From: Tenebrio molitor
Taxonomy: Eukaryota; Arthropoda; Insecta; Coleoptera; Tenebrionidae
Reading direction: 5' to 3'
Length of the DNA: 64,000 bases
NCBI RefSeq assembly: GCF_963966145.1
Contig: NC_091054.1
Location: 4,960,001 to 5,024,000 of the forward strand
Under the pieces are notes generated by a model, which was not told the origin of the DNA, did no database searches, and was given only the letters and a program-made list of their open reading frames with translations. How positions within the stretch are numbered: position 1 is the first letter of the stretch; the number at the start of each line of letters is the position of its first letter. The translations under genes were made by a program, and so were the position numbers. Below, one piece after another: positions 1-13,200 of the stretch.

Positions 1-863
1 CATTACAGTTGGAAATGTCAAGCCAATTTATATTTCTGTTGGTGAAATTTATTTCTGTCAATTGGCAGCTCCAAGTTTGCGTTGAACCCGAAAGAAGCAT
101 AAAAAAGTGCGAAATAATTGTCGGGGCGATAACAGAGCAATTCACGAAGTCATTGTTACAGTCAATTTGAAATCGACCACGTCGTTATCAGCGTTGTACA
201 AAACGGAATAATCGCTAATGGTCGGTCGTGAAAAGTTGATCGCTTTGATGCACAATCGGCGCAAATTCAAAGTGCGCCGAAAATCCCGCAGGATTCGCCT
301 TAAATGGTGGTCGGGTATTCCCCGGCGAAGGACGAACTGCGATTTTTCCGGCGCGCCTTCCCCGGATTAATAAAGCTCGGATAAAATCCGACGCGAAATT
401 GAAGGTAAACATTTTAAATTGACGACAAAACGTTTCGGAACGCGCCGATAATGGGGCTCGGAAAGAATCCAGGTCGACATCTGTCAAGTCTGGAAATGAA
501 AGCCACTCTGTACTACTCCAGAGGATTACACTCCAACTAAACAAATCAAAATCTCGTTGATAATTCATTCCGGCGACGAAAACGGTCGTGGGACCGGCCG
601 TTTAGCCGCGCCGCTCTGAATAATCCAAAATATGTACATAAATGCACGGAGGGCGTTCCACCCTAAGTCGGAAGGAGTGTGCCGACGAATTCATCCAAGT
701 GTTTTATGTGGACCAATAAACCGGAGACATTTTGGTTTCATTTCGGTCTATTCGAACGCACCGAGTTAAATATGTCGTTCGACATTGATGGACGATCAAA
801 TTTTGATGGGGGCGCCACGATCGATTCGCGCCTTCATTAAAACACCTGACCTAATTAATTCAG
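1..863. other. 5' flank or intron of the MMP gene, no exon recognised
   Basis: No convincing exon is visible here. The DNA is moderately GC-rich in patches (about 240-360 and 580-700). It should be intron of the metalloproteinase gene, because the first MMP exon seen, at 864, opens in phase 0 in the middle of the catalytic domain. The signal peptide and propeptide exons must therefore lie to the left of the window. Confidence 0.45.
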
Positions 864-3800
864 ACGGATTTTTCCAGCGGGGACCACGGAGACAATTTCC
901 CCTTTGACGGCAAAGGAGTGATTTTGGCCCACGCCTTCTTCCCCAATGGAGGACGAAGCATCGACGTCCACTTCGACGCGGACGAGGCCTGGACCACCAT
1001 CCCCAACAGCAACGAAGGTAAAAAAAACACCCTAAAAGACATTTTCTCCGCTTTGGAAGCCTGTTAAATGCACTGTGCACGTGATAAAGTACAATGGTAT
1101 CGGTTGACATTGAGGTGCATGGGATATACATGTTATAGTGTTTTAAACCGGATGTTGGTATCGTTTGTTTCGAACGCAACACACATGCGGCATCTGTTAC
1201 GTAGAATGATGCCGACTATAAACGGGGATTTCTTACCACCCCCGCCGTCTTATCTGGCAATGGCAGATACGGTGCGTACCGTCTTATCTGAGAACCCACG
1301 CCGTTTACGCACTTGTTAGAATGTTGTTTTCAATTATTCTATTAAAACGGGGACAAAGCGACCTCCAAATCGGCGGAATAATGTTGGTCAATTCTGTTGG
1401 TAATGGCCATCGGTGATAATACGCGAAGGACACGCCGGCTTTCAAGCAATGGTCAAATAAACAAAGGAAAAGTACGGAATAAATCAATTGATTGGGGTCT
1501 AAGTAAAAAAAATGTAAACCTCCAACCCCTTTATGTTCGAATAAAGGAAACCATTTGGAACAGTGTCAAGTTTGAATTTCCCGCCATTTGACACGAATGA
1601 GATTTGTTTATGTTTAATCGGCACATGATTGAACATGTTTGTTTTCAGCAAAGTGTGCCCTTTGATAATTTCTATGAGAATAGGAATCGTTAGTTATTCT
1701 ATTTTTAATGTAAAATATTGCAAAGAAAAAAAAAGAAAGATTTTTTGGCTCTAAATTTTAGGTTAGCTGTCAACATGCTCTAATTACAACTGTCAATTTA
1801 CACTTTAAAAAAGCAAACAATTGACGGTTTCCAACGCCTTCCCGGCCCAGGATTTCAGTTGAACGTCTGATAGTTGAAAAAAATCTTTTCTAATAACTTA
1901 TTCTTAAAGAAGAGGGTTTCGAAAATGTGTCTCTAAAACCCTATTTAGAAATTCCTAAAATGGACGTTTCTATAATTGTTTGAAACAAAATTCGCATTAT
2001 AAGAGTAGTTACGAAAAATGTTAAACAAGTGTTTCTCGAAATTATGTTTTTAAAATGGCTGCCATAACAAGGATCTCAAGACCACCTTTACTATTTCTTT
2101 TCAAATTTGGAGTGAACTTTCGGGAATGTCATTATTGTTGCCGGTACCAAAATTAAGTTAAAATAGTATCTAGTTTATTTAACGAATGCCAAAAAAGGCC
2201 CAATTTACACACGAACGAGTTGAATACAACGTTTTTTTTGTTCGAAGAGCCCCTTAAAGGCTCAAAATCGCTTAAAATCTTTAAAATTAGCTTGACGTTT
2301 CGTTTTGACAAGATGTGACATTTATCAAGATTCGTTCACACAGGAGAAAATTCTCAAATTCTGACAGTGTCGAACAAAAAATGTTTAATTTGATTAGCTT
2401 TAGTTAAAAAAAAACGTCCGTTTTATATTTTTGGACGCAGTTGTCGCAAACGAGAACTTTTTTTTTGTCTTCCACCCAAATTTTTTCCGTTAGAACATAC
2501 ATATTAAATAATCTTTTGCGGTATGTCCATCCAGTGAGTAATTTGTTGTAGTTTGTCCGTTCATTCACCACAAACAGAATTATTTCTTGAAATTATTCCT
2601 GGAAAGGAAGTAAAAGAAAATCTTCAGTCATTTCATCAACTAATCATTTTACAAATCGTAGATGTTTCGGTGGTTTCACACATTTTTTGCTGACTGTACA
2701 TGTGAATTTACGAGACAATTTTGAAAAGTTAAAAATTCCCGCGAAATTATGTCGCCGGTGCAGCGCTGGCGGGTGATAATTAATTTGGCGCCGCTGGGGC
2801 GCTCTCGAGTACTAAACGTCAAGTAGAAACTTTGAATGTGCTTTATCGTAAACCATATAATGTAGTTGGGATTCTCGTCAGATTTTTTATTACTTGACAT
2901 GAAGTTTTTAATTATTTTTTTAAAGTTAAAAAATAATTTGTTATGTGAGGTATAATCTGTTTCAAAATCAAAAATCCACCACTTGTTGAATTATATTGGC
3001 GGAAAAAAGAAATCCCTAGAATAAGTTTCATTTTTTTGGGTTGGCCCCACCTCCCGCCAAAATTTGACATTGAAATGTTGATTTTATTTACCTAACACAA
3101 AATACATACTTATTATGTGCAAAAAGGTGGTAGCTACCATATCATACCTTTTGAGTAAAATATAAAATGAGAATAAAAAACACGATGAACTACGACCAAA
3201 ACGACTGTCAACAGTTTTCTTTCATAACCCCACTTTTTTCTGACATGCAGACCCACTAAAAACAAAAGTTGGCGACGTTGTCGGTTGTATTTTTGAGGTA
3301 GAATGCAGTGTTGGTGGATTTTTGATTTTGAAACAGATATTTGTTAATAACAAATAGGCAAACTTTCACTATTGATTCCATATTCTGTTTAAAATATTTA
3401 TCATGTCTTAGTAAATTTATACTTTGTAACTGATCAGTGCTTCGTTTTGTCAAAATGTTTGCACCAAATCACTACTTTGACTGGCAGTTTTTAATTTTTG
3501 CAATTAACCTTAAACAATTTAGAAAATTCATTACCATAGAAACAATATTTATTTTGCTGTTGTTTATAAAGATTTCAGCTGGGACGTTATCATTATCAGG
3601 ACTGTAAAAACAATAAATACTCACGTTACGTTACTGATACTTTTACATATTTTATGTGACATACAAGAAAAATATGTGTGAGAAAAATGTGGAGCTCAAA
3701 AATTATGAATTTTTTTCCAAACTATTCATTTCAGAATGTAGTTTATGTGTCACATGATCCCTTGTCAACGATTTTAATTGGCTGAGATACGGTAATTATA

Positions 3801-6800
3801 GGAAATGACAAGGACAATATAAAACACATGAATCTGTCACTTTATTTTCCGTTTCGAACGTTACCGACATCTGTCAAATTTGACAGCTAAAAATGTTTCT
3901 TCACGTTACACGATTAGAAGCTGACGCAAGGTGTGATAATCAATAATAAAAAATACGTTAAAGAGATGTCGCTGATGAAAGAAAGCAATAAAGCAATAAG
4001 TATGTCGGTGGTCGGTCCCAAAAAATACATTTTTCAAAAATCAAAGCCAAGATTCAAATGAATAAAGACGTGATATGATTAATGAATTAATGATTAATAA
4101 TCGATGATAAGACTTGTAAAACAAGAGCAACACATTCAGCTCGTCGATATCATCGATGATGATCATACCACCCGTTATATCGATTGTTCGTTTAAATTTA
4201 TCATGAAAGTTGGCGTTGAAGAGTCGATTGTGAACGCACCACTCGTCAGTCTGCAGAGCAAAAACCAAGAAAATTCGAATTCTAGTCTTCTTGGTAAAAA
4301 CACAAACAACGCAAAAAGTGAGGTTATATTATTATTAACAGCTGATTCGTGATCTGTAATCCGTGGTTTACAATCAACTCTTGAACGCCTACTTTGAGCA
4401 GAAATTTAAATGAACACCGGTTTACAGCTGAAAAAAGTGAATTGTTAAAGCTGGATTGTCAAAATGGGATCCATTTTTTGTTCCTTCGATTTTTGGTACT
4501 AGAAACCTAGTTTGAGTTTTCGGGGTTGGAGGTTATCGTTAACACCGCTTCCATAAGGGAGCACCCATCATACGGGTACTAATTATTAAAAAATTAATCA
4601 GTGATGGACGACAGAATTGCCGCATCGTCCAACTCTATCGTTTTATTACAGTTTTAAATTTAGAACGTATATCGGGCTGCGTTTAGGTCAGCGCGTTCAC
4701 GTAAGACTATTGAAATTTTGACGTAATTGTGTAAATAAATCACAATTAAATTTACTTTTTGCACTACACGGACACATCTGCAGCGAGGCGAACATTCGAA
4801 CGTGCCCGATTAATAATTTTGGGATTTGTTCCATCGGCGGGGATTAAAAAGTGTGCGACGTTTCGAAATGACGACGGCTCTCCTCATTTTTATTTTCTAC
4901 GCCTGGCTCCACCTCGAATGTCGTAAGTGGTGTGACATAACGGACTAACCTCCAAAACCAGCTTTAATAACTCGCGACTCCCCTTTTTGTTTGTTTGTGT
5001 CAAAAACACTTGGATTAGTGCTTTGGTGGTCGATTCGAACGGTAATTTTCGCTGCGCCCCCGCCCGGGGCATAATGAACACAATTAAACGTCGACATAAA
5101 AAATGTTTTATTCAGATTTGGAAGATTACTGCATGGTCGGCTGATGAAACGCGACGTCCAAAATGGACTAATGGAAGTCCTGGAAATGTCACAAACTTAA
5201 TAGTTCGCAAGCGGCCGTCAAAGTTGAAATAATTCGACGAGAGAGCATGTCCTTAAAAACCAATTAAAATAATCCTGGGAGCCGAATGTGTTTTAAAATC
5301 ATGGCCGGAGGGACGGCTGGAATTAAATTTACCGTGAACGACTCGATCATTTTTATATTCAATGGCACGTTATCGGGGGGGCAATACAAGCGTTCGTAGA
5401 AATACCGATTTTAATTATTGCAAGAGAAAGCGATTTTGCCTCGTAAAACTTTTAATAAATCGAATTTGTAAAGGTCCGAAAATCAAATCTGGAAACTTTT
5501 CGTAATCGAGTTTCCAATTAATTATTGTTGTGAGGATTGGATGTCGTCCCGGGTCGATCCTCCAAGTCGCGAGCGAAAAATTAATAACATTCACTTCATT
5601 TTTTCCGATACGAATTTTTTAATTAAATAAAAACAGAACGCACCGGCATATTTCGGGAGAACAACGGAATCAATAAAAGTCAGCTCAAGAGTTTTCTTAG
5701 GGAGATCTAAATAATTCATGAACGCTTCTGTATCCACAAATGTCGATTAAAATATTCAGCTTATCGGTACATACATTAGATGAATCACGCTGGAAAATAG
5801 ACATGACCATTCTAAAAATATTAGAAAGTCGACTTTAAATTTTATGAGGTCAAAAGTGATAAACAAACACTGATGAGCTTTGTCCAAAATAACCAAACTC
5901 TAAAACATTCGTTAATGAACAGATCCGTTCATAATTTTGTTTGATTTCCTCTCAATTTATTTATTTTTATTACCTACTTTAAAAAGCTCAACCTTTCATA
6001 ATTTCTCTGCAATCTGATTTTCACACTTCTCGCCCCGAAGTGTTTACTCTTCTATTTTATTGCAAACACGCTAAAATCTTGTTCATTTAAAACATAAAAC
6101 AACAAAACTGAATACGAATTGAAATATGTATTTTGAAAAGCATCAAAACAACAAACGTAAACCCAAATATAAATGATTGTCCCATCACAGTAGTTGGCGT
6201 TGAAAACCCACACAAATTTTGGATGTGCCGCCAGCCTCGCCACCTATCACTCATGTTATGAGGCTTGCGGCACATTCAACTACGTCACCAACGCCAACTG
6301 CGAAGGGATCAATCATTTATAATAACCCTCTAGAAACACTTCCTAATAACTGATTCTTCTACGACTTTCACGTAAAAAAAATCCTCGGCGATGCAAAATT
6401 TTGATGGACCAGAGGGATTGGATCCTCGTCTTTGTATCTTTATGTTAAATGAACCCCCAACAAGAAAGCTGTCGTGGACTAAACGTCGAAGTATAGGAAC
6501 GATTGGGAATTTTCCAGTTTCCGTCAATTTCGTAACATGATTGGAGCCGACATTTGTATAATTCAATATGAAACTTTTGTATCTATTTGTACAAACTTGT
6601 AAAGAAAGAAAAGTTACGGTTGCGATACTGAAATAGACACGTGACTCTCTTAATTAATTGTGAATTAATCAACGACGGATAAGATAAGACTGCATGGGGT
6701 GCTACCTAAGGTAAGGTGAAAGGAGGGCCGCTGAAGGCGACCAACCCAAAAAATCAAAATGGTTCAATTTATAAAATAAAACATAAATTTGTCAATTATC

Positions 6801-9800
6801 ATGTTTATTATGTTTTTATATTCTGTCTCTAAAAGAATGTGAGTCTGCCTTGTGGAATTCATTATATTTGATTTTTGCCGCTCTGTAGCATATTGTGGTA
6901 CCAAATAGAAAAACAGAGGTTATGTAAATATTGTAAATCCAATAATGACAGGTTTTTAATGAAGACTGTTGTAAGATAAAAAAATCCTTAATTAAATCAT
7001 ACAAAAAATGAAGAAAACCACAAATAAAACAACTAAGACGTCGAACTCACAACTGATTGTAAGATTTAATAATTTGACATTTGACATCCGATTTGATGGC
7101 TTCAACGGCTCGACATATTTATTTACCTCGCACAATTAAATTATAGAGCCACACAATTCCACAGGACTCTTTTAAAGACCCTTTGTGTTATGTTTCATGT
7201 GTGTTTCACGAGCAATAACATTTTTGGTATTTATTTCATCGACAGCCACCGCCATTAGCTTTTATTACTGGGTACATTCTTGATAATGGTACTGTAAGTG
7301 AACGCTTTACAAAATTTATTACAAATGTGGATTGATATGGAGTCTGCGATTTTATAGACCCTCCAAGAAGTATCGTTAGATATCAAAAATCGCATCAGAG
7401 GCCAACGACACTGCTACCAACATATTCGGGTCTGTAAGCACGAATTCTGCAACACAACAAATTTGCTAAATTTGTTTCATGTTCTGCTCGTTTCTTTAAA
7501 TTAAATGATATTCGAGGAGCTGTATAACCTTTTCTCATTGTCAGTGTCAATTGAATGATGTGAAGTTATGGAACAGAATTTTTTTTAACATGGCGAGAGA
7601 AAGAGCGAAAGAGTTGCCTGAAAAATGGCATATTGCAGAACACATTAAGTGATAATAGACAAACATGTCAATTAGTGAGCTAAATAAACGCAAGAATGCA
7701 TAACGAGAAATTTAAGATGGCTTAAGACTTTTTTCAGTTTAACAAGTTTGAATGATGCTGTAACATTTTTGGAAACAAGATTTAAGTTCAGAATTTCCCG
7801 CTGAATGTGTGCAATTACAATATTTAATTAGTGATTTAGGAAATAGCTTTTAAATAGTGTTCCAACACAGTTTAAAGATTATAGAGCAAAAATATTGTTG
7901 GTACTTTTTCCAATGTTGATTAAAAGTTCTTTTCTTTACACCAAATGGAAGGGGCGCTTTGATTAACATAACCCATAGCGCTAAAAACCTATAATCCGCC
8001 TCCGACCAACACTTTGTTTACAAAAAAATTATATTCATTCTCGTAAATGAAATTTACGCAGAATTACATAACTGTAACATTTTATCGATCCCTTACACGA
8101 AATACACTTTTATTACTGAAGTAGATCGGTCGCGCGTTTCGACGGCAAAGCTGTCATTACCGTGACGAAACAATAGTTATTTACATTGCTCGGTTTTCAA
8201 TCCAAAAACCTCGGGCTGTTAAATGTGGCCTATCGCATTTGTAATGTATTAATCTTTTTGGCCGACGACCTCAAATTTGAAATTTGTTGTAACCAATAAT
8301 TTTGCAAAACCTGTCAAAGATTGACATTTGATTAATGAAATGGCAGAAAGTTATCTGTTATACCGAGCTTACGATTTACACCACAAGATGGCGCCGTCAG
8401 ATTTTAAACAAAAACAATTAAATTATGTTCATTTTTGAAAACTGAACGAATCGATGGTAGTACCGTAGAGGCCAAAAAAACTGTTTACCCTTGAATAAAA
8501 CTAAACCAAACCAAAAAACATGATTTTGCAACACCATAAAAGAAATTGATTTAGCTTTAAAAGGCAATAAAAAGTTCTTCAGTTGTTTTTGATTTTAAGT
8601 GAACTCTCCGAGTGACTCAAATTAGACAAAATACATGTTTTTTAAGTTTAAAAATGTCTGCAATGATAGACACACTTTGTTCTTCATCTGTTTACATCAA
8701 TCAAAGGTTCAAAGGGGCGCTTGATTAACATATCGTGGAGTTCTAAGAACCTATAATCCTCCGGTGTCATTAACTGACGACGAAACCTTTCTTCCAGGCA
8801 CGAATTTATTCAACGTGGCCGCTCACGAGTTCGGTCATTCGTTGGGACTGTCGCACTCGTCCATAGAAGGTGCCTTGATGTACCCCTGGTACAAAGACAT
8901 GGAAAATGGCTTCGAGTACGAACTCCCCGACGACGACAAACTAGCCATTCAAACTCTGTACGGTGCTAGAACGCGTTTGTGGGACCGAATCAAACCGTAC
9001 AACCCACCAAGAACTAGCACGACCACGACCACAACCACGACCACCACAACCAGAAGACCATATCCCACCAGACCCACGCAGCGTCCCTACGACCCCAGAT
9101 ACCCCAACGGCAGACATCCTCCTTACAATCCTTATTATCCTCAGGGCAAGCCGTATTATCCCAACAAACCGATGCATCCCAATAAGAAGAATCATTATCC
9201 GAAACCTCACAATCCCGACAGGAGATATCCGAATAAATATCCTTCGAAATATCCAGAGAGGGTGACACCGCCGCCGACTACGTCAGCGCCGGTGCCCCGC
9301 TATCCCTTCTACAATCCCGATAAGTATCCTGACAGGAGACATCACAACAATAACGACAAAGAATCGCCAGCGAGGAGTCCGCCGGACACCTGTGACACCA
9401 GCTTTGATTCCGTCGCCGTAATCAGACGAGAAGTCTTCTTCTTCAAGGACGCAGTACGTTTCCTCATCGAAAGCGAAACGCGCTTCTCACGTTGTTTTTT
9501 CAGTATTTTTGGAGAATCGACGAGACGGGCGGTCTGATGCCGGGCTATCCGGCGGAAATCACGCGGTTGTGGCGGGACCTCCCGCACAACCTCACTCACG
9601 TGGACGCAGTCTACGAGCGTCCCGACAACAAAATCGTCTTCTTCGTCGACGATAAGTTCTACGTTTTCACCGGAAACCGACTGGAGCGCGGTTATCCCAA
9701 GCCGCTCACGGATCTAGGACTCCCACCGACGCTCAGAAAGATCGATGGGGCCATGGTTTGGGGCCACAACGGCAAAACCTACTTCTACAGCGGCTCCATG

Positions 9801-10210
9801 TACTGGAGGTTCGACGAGGACGTGCAGAAGGTCGAGCTGGACTACCCCAGGGACATGTCCATGTGGAAGGGAGTGGGCACGGACATCGACGCGGTCTTCC
9901 AGTGGAAAGACGGTAGTTGGGTTCCGATCCTCACGTTTCTTTTTCCTAACCGGTTTTTTGTCCCTCAGGGAGGACGTATTTCTTCAAGGGGAAGGGTTTC
10001 TGGAAGTTCAACGACGTCCACATGAGGGTGGAACACGAACCGCAGAAACCGTCGGCGCAGTTTTGGATGGGTTGTACCAACAATCTGGAGGGCAACGATG
10101 TCGGGCAGAAACTACCATACAAGCATTTCACGGCGTCAGCGGCGTCCACACAAATAAGTCTCACGGTCTTAGTAGTAGCACACATTTTCTACTGTTTCAA
10201 TTGGTTATAA
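864..10210 (+). CDS. Mmp: Matrix metalloproteinase (MMP2-like, GPI-anchor type), 5' truncated by the window
   Basis: Zinc endopeptidase of the matrixin family, expected to cleave extracellular matrix and basement membrane at the cell surface. I place exons at 864-1017, 8798-9453, 9504-9912 and 9969-10210, all in phase, giving 486 residues of the C-terminal part. Exon 1 carries the structural metal-binding stretch (HGDNFPFDG, then LAHAFFP and HFDADE). Exon 2 carries the catalytic HEFGHSLGLSH motif (HExxHxxGxxH) and the Met-turn ALMYPWY. A Thr-rich then Pro/Tyr/Lys-rich linker of about 120 residues follows, and then a hemopexin domain from DTCDTSFDSV to FWMGC. The C-terminus is a hydrophobic tail (TQISLTVLVVAHIFYCFNWL) ending at the stop, as expected of a GPI signal. 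Signal peptide and prodomain lie outside the window. Assignment to Mmp2 rather than Mmp1 or Mmp3 is provisional; the family is certain. Confidence 0.93.
1545..1875 (-). mobile_element. Truncated copy of the 45 kb MITE family
   Basis: This stretch matches the reverse complement of 44982-45350. Shared landmarks include the run ending in GGTTAGCTGTCAAC, the CATGTTTGTTTTCA segment, and the terminal block from TTTCCAACGCC through GGCCCAGGATTTCA. Only the end near 1875 keeps a recognisable terminal repeat; the other end (about 1545) fades out. It is a non-coding MITE-like element inside the MMP intron. Confidence 0.6.
1900..2345. repeat. Dispersed repeat, copy 1
   Basis: Two blocks recur near 11.8-12.5 kb. 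The block from about 1912 to 2165 (GGGTTTCGAAAATGTGT, AAATGGCTGCCATAA, TTGCCGGTAC) matches 12280-12520. The block 2190-2345 (CACACGAACGAGTTGAATAC through TTGACGTTTCGTTTTGAC) matches 11780-11935. The order of the two blocks is swapped between sites. No protein is encoded. Confidence 0.65.
4176..4424. mobile_element. MITE-like element with about 60 bp inverted repeats (copy A)
   Basis: Left arm: TGTTCGTTTAAATTTATC, then AAGTTGGCGTTGAAGAGTCG and TTGTGAACGCACCAC. The right arm is its inverted counterpart: GATCTGTAATCCGTGG, CGCCTACTTTGAGC and AAATTTAAATGAACACCGG. A second copy of the same body, including the CACTCGTCAGTCTGCAGAG segment, is at 61436-61620. It is a short non-autonomous element with no transposase. 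Confidence 0.65.
4868..4922 (+). CDS. Candidate signal-peptide first exon inside the MMP intron
   Basis: ATG at 4868 opens MTTALLIFIFYAWLHLEC, a good secretion signal. It is followed directly by a consensus donor (C then GTAAGT at 4923). The exon ends in phase 1, the same phase that the MMP exon at 8798 accepts, so splicing would give ...LEC-R-TNLFNVAAHEFGH. That would be an alternative-promoter product lacking the front of the catalytic domain. It could instead be chance, or the first exon of another gene. No TSS evidence is available. Confidence 0.33.
6161..6328. mobile_element. Short inverted-repeat element (168 bp)
   Basis: The ends are inverted copies: ATATAAATGATTGTCCCATC with GTTGGCGTTG on the left, and CACCAACGCC with ATCAATCATTTATAATAACC on the right. 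It is related to the longer element at 40012-40237, which shares the CATGTTAT and GCTTGCGGCACATTCAA segments. Non-coding. Confidence 0.7.
7948..8003 (+). repeat. Short direct repeat, copy 1
   Basis: A block of about 55 bp (AAGGGGCGCTTTGATTAACA, ..., AACCTATAATCC) that recurs at 8708-8768, immediately upstream of an MMP exon. Origin unknown. Confidence 0.6.
8708..8768 (+). repeat. Short direct repeat, copy 2
   Basis: Second copy of the block at 7948, with the same ordered landmarks GGGGCGCTTGATTAACATA and AACCTATAATCC. It ends about 30 bp before the acceptor of the MMP zinc-site exon, so it lies in the branch-point region of that intron. Confidence 0.6.
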
Positions 10211-13200
10211 ATTAATCGCATTTCTGCACTGCCTTTATCATACGTTTGAATGAAAAATACTCAAAGATGAATTGAATTTAAGACTGGTTGCGAGAAAAAA
10301 AATGCGCTCATTGTGCTTGTACTGCCTCAGGATTCGTCCTGTTTTTGTGATAAGCTCATGTTTTTTCGGCATTTGTAATTTAGGTTTTATATTTTTAGTT
10401 AGATAGTCGTTTTGACTATTTCTCTTATTTTTCTTATTACGTATACTGTGATATTAGTCATTTCAAAATTATGTATGTTGGAGATTGGCGGTTTAATTGC
10501 GCCACGGACGTGGTCGCGAATATCCAGGAAAGAGTGTTGGTGCTGGAGGAAAGAGGGACGTTGACCCAGTCTCTTCTCAACAATAATACACGTTCCTTCG
10601 GCGCTTCTGACCATCAGGAAATTGTTTATAATTTTACGATGATTCAGTTGTAAATTATTTAACTAAATGTAGTAGATATTACGGGTCCCACGAGGTTTGG
10701 ATGACAAATACAACAACGGTAGAAGTAACTCTCTGCGCAGTGTTGTGTAATGTCCGAGGGTTCCGCATCAAATTAAAAAAAAATAGTACCTGCTAAAATC
10801 GTGCCAAGCGAGTTGAGATTAACAATATTTTTCGCAATAATTTAGTGTAGTACATTTTTTGCGTTCGTTTTTCCAAACCTTCGAAGGACCCAGCTATAAT
10901 TTGTTAACACTAAACAAAAATGTAATACTATTCGTTTACTGTTCGATAAGTTTTATCTGCAAGTCTTTTGGGCAATGTGCGAAAATCGACTTGCAGTTTC
11001 TTAAACGGGCAGCAAACGCGTTTCAAAAACCAGCATGTGAGTGAATAGGAAATATTGTAATTTTTTATCTACCATCTACTATAATGTATAATAAAAACTC
11101 GAAAATTGCCCGACCTGTTTTATTGTACCCCATCACTATCCCTTCTAGTTTTGTTATTGTTACATCATTTCAAAAGCGTTAATCTTTCAATTTTTGTTCA
11201 CTCGGCTTGAATAATTTCCGGTTTTACGTAAACCTATTCATAGACCCTACAAGTTTCTGTGTGAACAGAATTACTTCTCACTTTGCCCTGTTTCTTCCGG
11301 AAATTGCGCTTCTCCCCTATTTAAAAACTATCTTAGGTTGCACCGGGGGATACGTTAAAAGTCGTTACGATGACTTCCGTTTGCCATTATTATGTTTTAA
11401 AATAACTCCAAGTAGATGCAGTAACTCGTATGCTACTATTAATAACTTGACCTTAATAACAATAACGATAAAAATAGAAAATAATTATAGTGTAAAGAAG
11501 TTAAAGAAGAATCAATTCTTTGACATTTACTGTCTAATTACGATGGATAAGCAAACCAGTGGAATAGAGCTATAAAGTCTGAATTGTATCGACGTGAACC
11601 GTTAACAACAAGGCAAAGGTCTAAAACTGATTTTAATTTTAATCCGGGATCAGTTGCGAGTTAGATTTTCTCTAACATTATTTAATGGTTATTAAAATAT
11701 CATTTACCAATCGTAATACCTCTTATAGTAATTTATTTGACGAGTTCTTGTGTAAATTGGGGTTTTTTGGCACGAGTGGGCCAAAAAAGCCCAATTGACA
11801 CACGAACGAGTTGAATACAACGTTTTTTTGTTAGACGAGCCCCTCAAAGGCTCCAAATCGCTTAAAATCTTTAAAATTAGCTTGACGTTTCGTTTTGACA
11901 ATTGGTGATATTTATCAAAATCCGTTCACATAAAGTCCATTCAATAAACATCTGGACTGTCAAAATCAAAATTGCAGTTGTTAGGTTGGTTAAATCACTG
12001 GTTGTCCAGTTGTTATCTATGATTTTTTAATTTTTCAAACTATTCATTTGTTTAAATTGACATTGTCAAATAAATTGCAAAATGATTTAAGTGTATTTTG
12101 TAAAAGGGTTAAAATGGAAAGTTCAAAATGAACTAGGGTAATTCTATTGACGCGAGACAATAAATTTCATCTTTATCGTTCAATTAAAGATTGTGCTGCA
12201 CTAATCTAACCTTAATGGCATTGTAGTCTAGACATTTGAAAAAAAAAACATTTTTTACTTAATAGCTTTTTCTGAACAGAGTTTCGAAAGTGTGTGGCTA
12301 AAACCCTACGCGGAAATTCCCAAAACTGGGAATTTTGGCAGTTTCAAACGCTTCATCGAAATGCTTTCTCAAAAAATCAAAATGGCTGTCATAATATCTC
12401 AAGATCTACTTATAGGTACTTAACCGATTGTCGATTGATTTCAAATTTAATGTGTACCTACTGTGTACTTACATACCTTCATGGAACATGTTATTGTCGC
12501 CGGTACTTGATTTAAGTTAAAAATTGTGTCCCTTTTTGCCCTTCAAAGAAAAAGATAGTTAATTTTCAACATATCCCTATTCTCTTAATTTTGATTGGGA
12601 AACTCATTCGTTTCTCTTTTAAGATGAGCAGAACCGCTGAAATCATGGTGCCACCACAAATTTTTTGTAATTCTATTTGTTTAAAAAAGACTACATGTCA
12701 AAACATTGATAAAATTGTACAGTCGCGAGTAATAAATTTTGTAGTCAATGCCATTTCGTAATGTCGTAGTATTATCACAAATTAAGTTTGCCTGTGGGAT
12801 TATGTCCAGTGTCAATAATACACTATCAAGGTCACAATTGAATTGTCAAGGGTTTTAGGAAAATTGTTCAAAATCAAGGCGCCCCGCCAATATCAAATTT
12901 TAATAGAGCAAGAATCATGTCATTATAATTAAGTAATTTTCTTCCAACATACCTTACGCTTTATTTTATCAATAAAAAAGAGAACGAAATGACAATGTAA
13001 CACATGTTATAGGTTATGTCCGTTTCAGACACATTAATTGTTTAAAAAAATTGTCGTTTACGACGAAAATTTATTGTTCAACATTGTACCAAAAGACGAC
13101 AATAGAAACGAACAGTTGTTACATCTGTAACAATTCTTTATCTGATAAAAATGTAAATAAGTTTTTATAAAAAATACCTTGATCTAGGCAACCAGTTATA

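Larger units (their letters stand above)
1018..8797 (+). other. 7.8 kb MMP intron rich in repeats
   Basis: This intron lies between two catalytic-domain exons. It is AT-rich and holds a truncated copy of a dispersed element (1545-1875), another dispersed repeat (1900-2345), small inverted-repeat elements (4176-4424, 6161-6328), a candidate signal-peptide exon (4868-4922) and a pair of short direct repeats (7948-8003, 8708-8768). Apart from these I see nothing with coding character. Confidence 0.7.

Noticed and set aside
8941..9268. ORFs in other frames over the MMP linker
   Set aside because: Caused by the low-complexity Thr/Pro-coding repeat of the linker.
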